Of a DNA stretch of 64,000 bases, positions 1 through 8,100 are shown in pieces; position 1 is the first letter of the stretch, and every line of letters starts with the position of its first letter. Made by a program: the position numbers and the translations under genes. This DNA comes from Billgrantia gudaonensis. GTDB taxonomy: Bacteria; Pseudomonadota; Gammaproteobacteria; Pseudomonadales; Halomonadaceae. The stretch covers positions 1 to 64,000 of the forward strand of contig NZ_FNES01000007.1 of the NCBI RefSeq assembly GCF_900100195.1, read 5' to 3'. Below the pieces are notes generated by a model. It was not told the origin of the DNA. It did not search any database and saw only the letters and a program-made list of their open reading frames with translations.

Positions 1-133
1 CCGGGAGGTCTTCGAGGCGGCGAAGCAGCGTCACCCGGAGCGCTGGTCGGGTGACATCCGGAAGCTCAGCCTGCCTGAGATCGTGCACCTGAATCCCGAG
101 CGGGACCCAGTGCCGCAGGCAGCAGGGTTTTAA
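1..133 (+). pseudogene. IS3-family transposase, C-terminal fragment
   Basis: Reading from base 2, the frame gives a 43-residue tail ending in TAA at 131-133. It carries RHPERWSG followed by a VHLNPE motif, which is how many IS3-family OrfB transposases end. The 5' part lies outside the window, so the fragment may belong to an element cut by the window edge or to a relic. The next reading block, directly behind its stop, is the tail of a different transposase, so at least one of the two is a remnant. Family placement is from motif recognition only. Confidence 0.6.
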
Positions 134-280
134 AGAGCCAGAACTATTTCATATGCCAACTATGTTGACAGACTCCGGCAAGTGTTCGAGTACATCGAGA
201 TGGACTACAACCGGCAGCGCCGGCACAGTGCGATTGGGATGATCAGCCCAGAGGCCTTCGAGGCCCGAGTGATCGCTTAG
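134..280 (+). pseudogene. second IS3-family transposase, C-terminal fragment
   Basis: The frame after the TAA at 131 reads to a TAG at 278-280 and contains YIEMDYNRQRRHSAIG and SPEAFEA. This is the classical end of the DDE integrase domain in another IS3 subgroup, where the YNRQRRHSALGY..PEAFE motif follows the catalytic Glu. No start codon or upstream domain is present, so this is a truncated tail. The true junction with the preceding fragment lies somewhere between 134 and about 160. A probable terminal inverted repeat follows directly. Confidence 0.65.
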
Positions 281-283
281 ATC

Positions 284-310
284 GGTGTCCACGATTGCTG
301 GGTAAGATCA
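284..310. repeat. probable right terminal inverted repeat of an IS3-type element
   Basis: Directly behind the transposase tail the sequence contains TGTCCACGATTGC followed by GGTAAGATCA. Read inward from the outer end this begins TGATCTTACC and ends near GTGGACACC, a layout common in IS3-family ends. No matching left end is in the window, so the element is truncated or starts upstream of base 1. Confidence 0.55.
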
Positions 311-796
311 TAGTGACTTACATTGGTCCGTTGATCCAGCGGATGGGACAAAACATTCTTTAGTGCTAGGCTGAATCTCGTAACACCATAACGACACAAC
401 CCGTACGCAAGGGATGGCACCATGGCACCGGCTTCCTCCGAGCCTCGTATCACCCTTCACCCGCACTCCTGCCGAGTACGAGTGATGGCTGGTGAGCCTG
501 CTGGCCGTCACCAGCCGAAAAGAAAGCTATCCATAGAAATCTTTACGCGATTTCTTTACGATAAAACTGTCGGATCGGGCGGCAGGGAGGGCAGTGTGCA
601 GAGCGTACAGAAATCGACCCGTTGCCTACGTGCAGACTTTTCAAAAAACTAGAGTCCTATCCGGGCCGGCTAGCCGCGTTAGGCCTCCAGATGAATCCCA
701 GGAATATATATGCAATATACATATATTTAAATTCAAATAAAAGCATGCTAAAAAACTGTTTTCAGGAAAATTATTGCCACAGCCAGGGGTTTTAAA
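311..796. other. intergenic stretch without a convincing gene
   Basis: The stretch between the IS end and the first intact AT-rich gene has no ORF that I believe is coding. The longest forward frame (422-652, 76 codons) has no recognisable domain and overlaps an equally long antisense frame. Composition falls from mixed GC near 660 to very AT-rich near 700-780. An isolated GTTAGGC at 678-684 resembles an attC half-site but has no partner. A 7-bp inverted repeat at 706-726 is listed separately. Confidence 0.5.
706..726. promoter_or_regulatory. AT-rich inverted repeat upstream of the secreted-protein gene
   Basis: ATATATG and CATATAT form a perfect 7-bp inverted repeat separated by 7 bp, about 70 bp upstream of the GTG at 797. 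The position would suit a repressor or activator site or part of the promoter. The stretch is so AT-rich that chance is a real alternative. Confidence 0.25.
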
Positions 797-1249
797 GTGA
801 TTAAAATTGCAGCTTTAGTAACACTAATGATGATTCCTTATTCAGCCCATTCAGACAATCAAAACTGGACTGAGGTAGAGCCAGGAATATTTGTCAATAG
901 ACCAACCTCCGGAGGAGGTGTCCACATCTTCGCCTCTCATGACACACATGGTTCTAAAAGTATTTTTTTTGTTGGCCTAGAACATTTTTTTTGTGCTCCT
1001 GAACAAAATTCTTTTTTGCCCTCCATTGGGGCTCCTAGAGTCAACGGGATGCATGTTGAAATGTCTTTATCATGCCTCAATGGCACTGAGGTTTACCGTG
1101 CAGCCTCACCCGCTGGAAAAGTTTACATAAGAAACGAAGTGTCAGGCAGCAATTCACTTACAATCGAGTTTGGAGGGGGAAATACATTTTCCTATGATTT
1201 GCGAGGTTACGAAGCGGTAAATGACGCCCTCGACAACATTAACCCATAA
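797..1249 (+). CDS. small secreted protein of unknown function
   Basis: A 150-residue protein starting with GTG, preceded by an AGGGG-type ribosome site about 7 bp upstream. Residues 1-19 form a short signal peptide ending near SAHS, so the mature protein should be periplasmic or secreted. The mature part has two cysteines (FFCAPEQ and SLSCLNG) that could form a disulfide, and alternating polar/hydrophobic stretches compatible with a beta-rich fold. I do not recognise the family. The gene is far more AT-rich than recBCD or any later gene and sits between an IS scar and other AT-rich orphans, which points to horizontal acquisition. Confidence 0.7.
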   Translation: MIKIAALVTLMMIPYSAHSDNQNWTEVEPGIFVNRPTSGGGVHIFASHDTHGSKSIFFVGLEHFFCAPEQNSFLPSIGAPRVNGMHVEMSLSCLNGTEVYRAASPAGKVYIRNEVSGSNSLTIEFGGGNTFSYDLRGYEAVNDALDNINP

Positions 1250-1431
1250 AAAAACAATCGTTTCGGGAGGGCTGTTCAATATATCCAATTTTCAATCAAA
1301 ACCTTCCACTAAAGCTGAAGAAAAACAACTACATCCAACCTCCAAGCCTGGAAGTTTATAACCATCACTAGTCAAAATACCGACTTCCGGGTTGAAAATC
1401 ATGCCTTCATATCCCTTATGTTCTTTATAAC

Positions 1432-1797
1432 CTATCCCATCTTTGCCCCCACATACCCCCACTTTCCAGACACATTTATGAATACCCAGCTCCTCCCACC
1501 GCACTTGAGACTCTCTATAATTAGCAATATTGCAAAAAACCGAGATAAGTTACCCGCTTTGCTCCCCTGTACTCCGTACCGAAAAGATAAAAAATCAGCT
1601 ACAGACTTAAGGTCTTTCCTATGAGAAAATACAAACTCAGAGAACGTGCTCTCTCTACCAAAATTAGTTATCAATCTGTAGTCATTATAAACTTTTCTAG
1701 ATTGGTTTTTAGAAAGAAAAAAAAGAATGCTAAACTCCTTTGGAAAATACTTAGGGTAACCTTTAGGCAAAAAAAGTCCTCGTATCGAACGTATCAT
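1432..1797 (-). CDS. AT-rich hypothetical protein, possibly frameshifted near its 3' end
   Basis: The frame is open from 1854 to 1432. The ATG at 1797 (MIRSIRG) is the likelier start, because the 1854 start would overlap the upstream membrane-protein gene. The product is basic and aromatic-rich, with no domain I recognise. After residues SLKCGG the frame runs only a few more codons to a stop. An overlapping frame (1504 down to 1292) continues with a plausible 70-residue sequence containing YKEHKGYEGMIFNPEVG. One indel around 1440-1504 would join them, so the annotated gene may be the N-terminal part of a broken or misread ORF. It could also be noncoding. Confidence 0.35.
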   Translation of the reverse strand: MIRSIRGLFLPKGYPKYFPKEFSILFFLSKNQSRKVYNDYRLITNFGRESTFSEFVFSHRKDLKSVADFLSFRYGVQGSKAGNLSRFFAILLIIESLKCGGRSWVFINVSGKWGYVGAKMG

Positions 1798-1819
1798 AAA
1801 AAACCTATCAAACCCTTGT

Positions 1820-2230
1820 TCAAGGACACAAGCCAGTAGAAAAATAACCACCAAACGTGCTAATCACGATACCAATAATTGCCACCACTATAACACCAAG
1901 TTCAGCGATTACCAATAACCACATTATTCGCTGTCGAATCTCCCTTATCACATTACTCCCGAAGCCCTCATCTGCACACAATTTCTTAGCCTTGATAGCC
2001 GGAAATTCCGCTAGTATTGCACCTGCCGTCACAACTCCCCCTGTTTTTTGGAGCCAGGTTAGACAGTTCTCGCTTTCCGGTTTCCATCCCAAAAAAACCA
2101 AAGATAACGTCGCAGAAAAAGCCGCTACCATGCAAGCTATATACAAAAGAAACTGAATTGCTAACAACGCCTTTATTCGCTGTCCAACATCTTCTTCCGT
2201 GCGGAGTTTTTCTATAGGCTTTATTAACAT
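1820..2230 (-). CDS. hypothetical inner-membrane protein with hydrophobic hairpins
   Basis: A protein of about 136 residues with a long hydrophobic stretch at roughly residues 22-50 (LLAIQFLLYIACMVAAF), a polar middle with KAKKLCADEGFGSNV, and a second hydrophobic stretch near residues 103-130 (LLVIAELGVIVVAIIGIV). Two adjacent ATG codons at 2233 and 2230 follow an AGGAGAG ribosome site, and the second has the better spacing. The downstream ORF at 1797 lies in the same direction, so the two may be cotranscribed. Function is unknown. The low GC matches the neighbouring secreted-protein gene and marks the same acquired segment. Confidence 0.6.
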   Translation of the reverse strand: MLIKPIEKLRTEEDVGQRIKALLAIQFLLYIACMVAAFSATLSLVFLGWKPESENCLTWLQKTGGVVTAGAILAEFPAIKAKKLCADEGFGSNVIREIRQRIMWLLVIAELGVIVVAIIGIVISTFGGYFSTGLCP

Positions 2231-2411
2231 CATTCTCTCCTGGATAGACTTATAAAGTTATTTTATTCAATACAGAAAAGTTTTTATGTGGAGCATTGGC
2301 GCTTATCATGATTTTCTCAAGCCTCCCAGCCCACTCTGTCAGTACCGATGCTAAAAGTCGCCTGAGTAACGAAATAAGGTGTCCCCCTACTTAGCTACAT
2401 CATCTTACTGA

Positions 2412-2696
2412 TCATGGCTTCGCCCCGGTTCGCCGGCTGTCGTTGACATCTGCCGCCAGCCAGGCCTTGATCAGGGATTGATAGGGCATGTCTCGCTTGT
2501 TGGCCTCTATCTTGATCCGGTCTAGTAACGTTTCAGGCAGGCGAAGCGAGATGGTTTTCGTGGATAGTTTCAGTTTCGGGAAAGAGGCGGGCTCTGCCTG
2601 GCTCCAATCCACGTAGTCGTAGGAGTCGTGGGTTTCCCAGAACTCACGCTCTTCTTCTTCGGTCTTGAACTCAGGAATCTTTTTTTGCTTGCTCAT
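2412..2696 (-). CDS. BrnA/CopG-family antitoxin (orphan)
   Basis: A 94-residue protein of the CopG/BrnA type antitoxin family. The N-terminal part (FKTEEEEREFWETHDSYDY, with DWSQAEP next) is the acidic region that contacts the toxin in this family. The C-terminal part (ISLRLPETLLDRIKIEAN then PYQSLIKAWL) is a ribbon-helix-helix DNA-binding domain. In a normal brnTA operon a BrnT ribonuclease toxin precedes the antitoxin and overlaps it by a few bases. Here only the last residues of such a toxin remain upstream (see 2671-2751), so the antitoxin is orphaned and has probably lost its own promoter. Family assignment is strong; present activity is unknown. Confidence 0.85.
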   Translation of the reverse strand: MSKQKKIPEFKTEEEEREFWETHDSYDYVDWSQAEPASFPKLKLSTKTISLRLPETLLDRIKIEANKRDMPYQSLIKAWLAADVNDSRRTGAKP

Positions 2697-2751
2697 AAAC
2701 CGCCCTCTCTTTGCGGTGCATGGTGCGAGCGGAGTTCACTCGAAACATCAT
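2671..2751 (-). pseudogene. remnant of a BrnT-like toxin gene, C-terminal end only
   Basis: Upstream of the antitoxin start, in a different frame, the minus strand reads 26 codons containing FRVNSARTMHRKERAVYEQ and ends in TGA at 2671. It overlaps the antitoxin start by 26 bp. BrnT toxins typically end with an R-(V/I)-I-S-A-R-x-x-x-(R/K)-x-E-R-x-x-Y-E signature, and the overlap with the antitoxin is also typical. Everything upstream of this tail is missing, because the recD stop lies at 2771. The toxin was therefore deleted or replaced at a junction between about 2751 and 2771. Confidence 0.65.
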
Positions 2752-2770
2752 GCCGTTGTGTCGACTGACT

Positions 2771-5104
2771 CTACAACCTCCCCAACCCACTCACCCGCAT
2801 CACTTCCCTCGTCACCGCCTCATCCAGCATCCCGCGGCCGGTTTCCACCACGGTGAGCCAGTGGCGGGCGCGGGTGATGCCGGTGTAGACCAGCTCGCGG
2901 GTGAGGATGGGGTTAGGGGCGTCGGGAAGCAGCAGGGCGGTGTGGGTGAATTCCGAGCCCTGGGACTTGTGCACCGTCATGGCGAACACGGTCTCCACCG
3001 CCTGCAGGCGGCTGGGCAGCACCCACTTGATCTTGCCGCTGCCATCGGAGGCGGGGAAGGCGACGCGCAGTAACTTTTTGCCTGGCTGGCGGGCGTCGGG
3101 TACGGCGAGGGCGATGCCGATGTCGCCGTTCATCAGCCCCAGGCCGTAGTCGTTGCGGGTGACCAGCACCGGGCGGCCTTCGAACCACCCTTGTTCCAAC
3201 TCTAGGTCGCTGGCCTGGAGCCAGCCGGCGCGGCGCAGGGCGCGGCCGATGCGTGGGTTCAAGCCTTCGATGCCCCAGGGGCCTTTTCTCAGTGCGCAGA
3301 GCAGTTGGAAGCGGCCGTGGGCTTCGAGCACGTCGCGGGCCCAGTCATCGAAGGGTTGGCGCGCTTCGCCGTCGCCGAAGGTGTTCGAGTCGGGACGTTT
3401 GCTGCGCAGCATTTCCAGGTAGTGGCAGTAGCCCACCGGCGGCGCGATTGGCTCGCCGCGGCGGTCGATTCGGCCTTCGCCGCTATTGGCGAAGCCGGCC
3501 GGGTTGCCGTTCACCACCAGGCGATCCAGCGCCGGGTCGTCGGCGTCCGCCAGCGCGAGGCGGGCGATGTCGGCGTAACCCTGTTGGAATATCTCGCGCA
3601 CCGCGCGCTTCTTCGCCGCTTTCTCGTTCTGTGACTCTTGCTGATTCTGGAGGCCGAGCGGGCGGTTGACCGCTTCGGCAAGCCGGCCGATGCCGCTTTG
3701 CGCATCGAAGCGGTGGCTTACCCGCAGCATGGCGATGGCCTGGTCCAGCGGCTGGCCGCCTGCTTCCTCGTACCGCTCGGGAACCGGTGTGCCGGTCACG
3801 CGTTCCAGCCAGTCGCAGGTGGCCGGGGTGTAGTGGCCGCTTTCGGCGTGCTGGCACAGGTCGCCGAGCACGGCGCCGGCCTCTACGGAGGCGAGCTGGT
3901 CCTTGTCGCCGAGCAGCACCAGTCGTGCACGGCTGGGCAGGGCGCTGAGCACGGCGGCCATCATTTCGATGTCCACCATCGAGGCTTCGTCGATCACCAG
4001 CACGTCCAGCGCCAGGGGGTTGTCGGCGTGGTGGCGGAAGTGGCGAGTGTCCGGGCGCGAGCCTAGCAGCCTATGTAGCGTCGTGACTTCCGTGGGGATG
4101 CTGTTTCGGAGCAGCGCTACTGCGCTCGACGATACGGCGTTGGAGCCCTCCTCAAACTGCTCATTTACGTCTTGTAAACTCCGCGTTTTCGTCGGGCTCC
4201 GCCTTGTCTCGTCTTCGCTCGCTACGCGCGCGAGCAAGGGCGCAAGACCGCTCAGGTCGAGGCTTGCCACTTGGCCAGCGATGGAGTCGTTGAGGCGCGC
4301 GGCGGCCTTGCCGGTGGGAGCGGCCAGGCGAATGCGCAGCGAGCGGGCGTGATCGCTTCCCAGGGCCATGGCCTGGAGCAGGGCGAGCAGCTTGACCACG
4401 GTGGTGGTCTTGCCGGTGCCAGGGCCGCCGGTGATCACCGCGAAGGGTGAGCGGGCGGCCAGGGCGCAGGCGGCCTTCTGCCAGTCGATCTCCACGTTGG
4501 AGGCGAAGAGGGCGTCCAGGGCGGTGGCCAGGGTTTCGGCATCCGGTGCGGCTTCGGGGCGGCCGAGCCGGGCGGCGATGCGGCTGCGAATCTCCTGCTC
4601 GTACTGCCAGTAGCGGCGCAGGTAGAGGCGGGGGTCTTGGTGAGGATGGCCGGGCGTGGCGGCGCCGCGCACCAGCGGGGTGTGGCCGGGGGCGCCCCGG
4701 GCGGCATCGGCGACCAGTTCGGGGTGAGCGAGTGCTTGCTGCCAGCGTTCCAGGGTCAGGCCGCCGAGCACCTCGCTGGGCCGCGGCGGCGGGTCGCTGA
4801 GATCGTCGCCCTCCGGCGGCAGCGAGAGGGCGAGATCGGGCGCGGCAAGGGTCGCCGCCAGGTCGAGACACACATGGCCGCGGCCGAGCTGGTGGCTGGC
4901 CAGCGCTGCGGCGAGCAGCAGCGGCGCGGGGGCATCGGGCACCTCGCGTTGCAGGAACAGCGCCAGGGCGCGGTCCAGGGCGCGCAGCCAGCCGCGTTCC
5001 ACCCAGCGCTCGAGCAGGGCGAGCAATGCTGCGGTGTCCTCCAGGGCAGGGTGGGCCTCGGGCGGCTCGGGCAGGTCGTCGAACAGGTCGTTCATCTCTT
5101 TCAT
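2771..5104 (-). CDS. recD: RecBCD exonuclease V alpha subunit, 5'-3' helicase RecD
   Basis: RecD is the fast 5'-3' helicase motor of RecBCD and controls the response to Chi. The 777-residue product has the N-terminal RecB-contact domain, Walker A GGPGTGKTTTVV, Walker B VLVIDEASMVD, LLGDKDQLASVEAG, and the late helicase motifs VHKSQGSEF and VYTGITRAR. The start at 5104 overlaps the recB stop as ATGA. The product is much longer than the roughly 610 residues of E. coli RecD. Part of the excess, about residues 290-331, is encoded by a palindromic repeat inserted in frame just before the conserved TLHRLLG. A second unusual stretch (NQQESQNEKAAKKR) lies near residue 485. Confidence 0.96.
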   Translation of the reverse strand: MKEMNDLFDDLPEPPEAHPALEDTAALLALLERWVERGWLRALDRALALFLQREVPDAPAPLLLAAALASHQLGRGHVCLDLAATLAAPDLALSLPPEGDDLSDPPPRPSEVLGGLTLERWQQALAHPELVADAARGAPGHTPLVRGAATPGHPHQDPRLYLRRYWQYEQEIRSRIAARLGRPEAAPDAETLATALDALFASNVEIDWQKAACALAARSPFAVITGGPGTGKTTTVVKLLALLQAMALGSDHARSLRIRLAAPTGKAAARLNDSIAGQVASLDLSGLAPLLARVASEDETRRSPTKTRSLQDVNEQFEEGSNAVSSSAVALLRNSIPTEVTTLHRLLGSRPDTRHFRHHADNPLALDVLVIDEASMVDIEMMAAVLSALPSRARLVLLGDKDQLASVEAGAVLGDLCQHAESGHYTPATCDWLERVTGTPVPERYEEAGGQPLDQAIAMLRVSHRFDAQSGIGRLAEAVNRPLGLQNQQESQNEKAAKKRAVREIFQQGYADIARLALADADDPALDRLVVNGNPAGFANSGEGRIDRRGEPIAPPVGYCHYLEMLRSKRPDSNTFGDGEARQPFDDWARDVLEAHGRFQLLCALRKGPWGIEGLNPRIGRALRRAGWLQASDLELEQGWFEGRPVLVTRNDYGLGLMNGDIGIALAVPDARQPGKKLLRVAFPASDGSGKIKWVLPSRLQAVETVFAMTVHKSQGSEFTHTALLLPDAPNPILTRELVYTGITRARHWLTVVETGRGMLDEAVTREVMRVSGLGRL
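4111..4233. repeat. in-frame imperfect palindromic repeat inside recD (copy 1)
   Basis: About 120 bp with a core TGCTCATTTAC, 3 bp, then TTGTAAACTCCGC. The core is flanked by inverted arms: GGAGCCC near 4142 against GGGCTCC near 4194, and GCGCTAC near 4114 against GCTACGCGC near 4221. The same core and the same flanking words (CTGCGCTCG, GCCTTGTCT, TCGCTCG) occur in the same order in recB at 5876-6000. The repeat stays open in the recD frame and encodes a peptide with VNEQFEEGSNAV. Confidence 0.85.
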
Positions 5105-8100
5105 GCCGGCGCCTCCGCGTCCGTGGAGTGAGCGGTCGCTGTCGGCCCGTGGCCCTGGAAGAGCGCATCCAGCGTTTCGATCAGTGCGCGCGGTGGGCGT
5201 TCGGCGTGCACGCCGCGGCCGTCGCTGGCCGTGGCGGGGCCGATGCCGCGCAGGAAGACGGTCAGCGAGCCACCGATGTGGCGGTCGTAGTCGTAGTTCG
5301 GCAGGCGCGCGGCGAGCAAGCGGTGCAGGGCCAGCAGGTAGAGCGCGGCCTGCAGGTCGTAGCGCTTCTTGGCCATGGCCCCCCGCATGGCTGCGGGCGT
5401 GTAGGCATCGTCGTCCGGCCCCAGGTGGTTGGATTTCCAGTCGAGCACGTAGTAGCGCCCCCGGTGTTCGAAGACCAGATCGATGAAGCCCTTGAGCATG
5501 CCGTTGAGGGTGTCGGCATCCAGCGCCGGGCGCGGGGCGCCGGCGAGTGTGTGAGCGCTTACGGGGGCGTCCAGCGCCTGAGTCGAAACGCGGTGCGCGG
5601 CGAACCAGAATTCCATCTCCACCTGGTAGTCGGTGAGTTCGCTGAGCCGCAGCGGGCCGGCGTCGGGCAGCGGCAGCGGGGTGGAAAGCAGCCCACCCAG
5701 CCAACCGTCGAGCGTTTCCAGCCAGCCGGTCCAGCCGCGCAGCTGGGTGCGGCGGGCGAGCATGTCCTCGCGCTGGGCGGCGTCCTCTGCGGCGCGGGCG
5801 AAGCCGTGCTGGCCGGCCCATTCCAGCAGGCCGTGGAGGAAGGTGCCGGGCCCGGGGCCCCGCGGAAACCGATGCATGGAACGATCTGCGCTCGGCCATA
5901 CTGCGTTGATATCTCGCTCGAAATGCTCATTTACTGGCTTGTAAACTCCGCTTTCTCGCGAGATATCGCCTTGTCTGGCCATCGCTCGATGGCGTTCCAT
6001 ATCTGGATCTGTCCTATCTCGAGGCTCGTCCATCACCTCGAAGGCGGTGGCTTCCAGCGGGGTGGTGGGTTCGGGGAGCGTCTCGCTCTCACCGGGGCTC
6101 TCGGGTAAGTCAGTGCTCGCTGGGGCGGCCTGCGGTTCGAGCAGGGTGCCGCCGATACGCAGTGCCGAGTAGCTGGCGATCCACCACTGCTCGCGGGCCG
6201 GGCGTTTGGGCAGCCGTGCCTCGCCCAGCTCGCCGTCGCCCTGCGCCGGGGTAAAGCGCTCGGCGGTGGCCGGCGGTGCCGGCTGAATGGCGATGGCGGG
6301 CTCGTTGCCTTTGAGAGCGGTCAGCTTGTCACCGAGATTCTCCGGCGTCAGCGACTCGCCGTTGCTGAGCAGCTGGCCCAAGGCGCTGGCTTCCAGCCCC
6401 TTGAGCGGGGCGATGCCCAGCCAGGTGGCGTGGCGGGCGCGGGTCAGCGCCACGTAGAGCTTGCGCAGGTCTTCGCCCAGGCGCTCGCGCTCGGCGATGG
6501 CGAGCGTCGCCTCGTCGGCGGTCAGGCTCAGGCGCAGTTGCCCTTCGGCGTCGTGCCAGCGCAGCGGCGAGTCGTCGGGTTTGGTGGGGCGGTGGTTGCC
6601 GATGAACGGCAGGAACACCAGCGGGTACTCCAGCCCCTTGGACTTGTGGATGGTGATCACCTGCACCAGGTCGGCGTCGCTCTCCAGGCGCAGCTTGTGG
6701 GCCTCGCCCTGGTCGTCGGGGTCGGCGATGGCCTCGGCCAGGAAGCGGATCAGCGCGTGTTCGCCGTCCAGTTCCTGGCTGGCGTGCTGGAGTAGTTCGC
6801 CGAGATGCAGGAGGTCGGTGAGATGCCTCTCTCCTTCGCTCGCCGGCCCGGTGGCCAGCAGCCGGCCGGGCACCTCGAAGTCGCTCATCAGCCGGCGCAC
6901 CAGCGGGAGCACGCCCTGGCGCTGCCACAGCCGGTGGTAGTCGCGGAACTGCAGCACCCGCGCTTCCCAGGCCAGCTCGTCCTGCTGCAGGCGGTCCAGG
7001 TCGGCGAGATCCAGCCCCAGGCTGGGGGTGGCCAGGGCCGCGCGCAGCAGCCGGTCGTCTTCGGGGTCGGCGCAGGCGCGCAGCCAGGCCTCGAGCTCGC
7101 CGGCCATGGGCGAGGCGAACACCTTGTCCTTGTCGGAGAGGTAGACGCTCTTCACCCCGCGCCGGGCCAGGGCGCGGCGGATCTCGCGGGCCTCGTTGAT
7201 GCCGTTGACCAGCACCGCCATGTCCGAGGGAGCCAGCGCCCGGAAGCGTTCGCCGTCATCGAAGCCCGCATCAAAGCGCCGGCCCCCCTCGAGCAGGGCG
7301 ACCATCCGCGAGGCGCAGCGCTCGGCCATCTCGCCCATGTAGGCGCCCTTGCCGAGGGCCTCGTCGGCGTCCAGTTGCCAGAGGGTCATGGCCGGCTGGG
7401 GCTGGCCGTCGACGGTCAGGGCATCCTGTCTGCCTTTGGCTTTCACCGCTGTGAAAGGCACTGGGTTGCTGCCGTCGCTTTCCTTGAACAGGAAGGCGCC
7501 GGGCGGGTGGGCTTCGGCGAATGCGAAGCAGCGATTCACCGCGGCGACCATGGCGGCGCTGGAGCGGTAGTTGGTGCCCAGGGTGACATGGCGGCCGGCG
7601 GTGTCGCGGCGCGCTTGCAGGTAGGTGTGGATGTCGGCGCCGCGGAAGGCGTAGATCGCCTGCTTGGGGTCGCCGATCAGGAAGACGCCGGTTTCCGGCG
7701 AATTCTCGGCCAGGCGGTAGACCCGGTCGAAGATGCGGTACTGCACCGGGTCGGTGTCCTGGAATTCGTCGACCAGCGCCACCGGGAACTGCTGGCGAAT
7801 GCGCTGGGCCAGGGCCTCGGCGCTGGGGCCGTTCAGGGCCCGGTCGAGATGGGTGAGCAGGTCGTTGGGGCCCATCTCGGCGCGGCGCTCCTGCTCGCGC
7901 TCCAGGCGCGCCCGGCACCATTGCACGGCGTGGATCAGCAGGTCGGCGCGAGGTTCGGGCAGGCTGGCCAGCGCTTCGGGCAGGGCGGCCAGGGCCTGCC
8001 AGGCCTCCGGCAGGGGCGGCGTGCCTTCCTTCCAGATCTCTGCCATGCCCTCGGGGGTGAGGCGCTTCCAGGCGGTTGGGGTCAGCGCCGGACGGATCGC

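Noticed and set aside
422..652. 76-codon forward frame with an in-frame ATG
   Set aside because: No domain, no ribosome site, and it overlaps an antisense frame of similar length; composition does not look coding.
678..684. GTTAGGC resembling an integron attC core site next to an AT-rich orphan gene
   Set aside because: No complementary GCCTAAC-type partner or attC palindrome was found between 300 and 2700, and no integrase is in the window.
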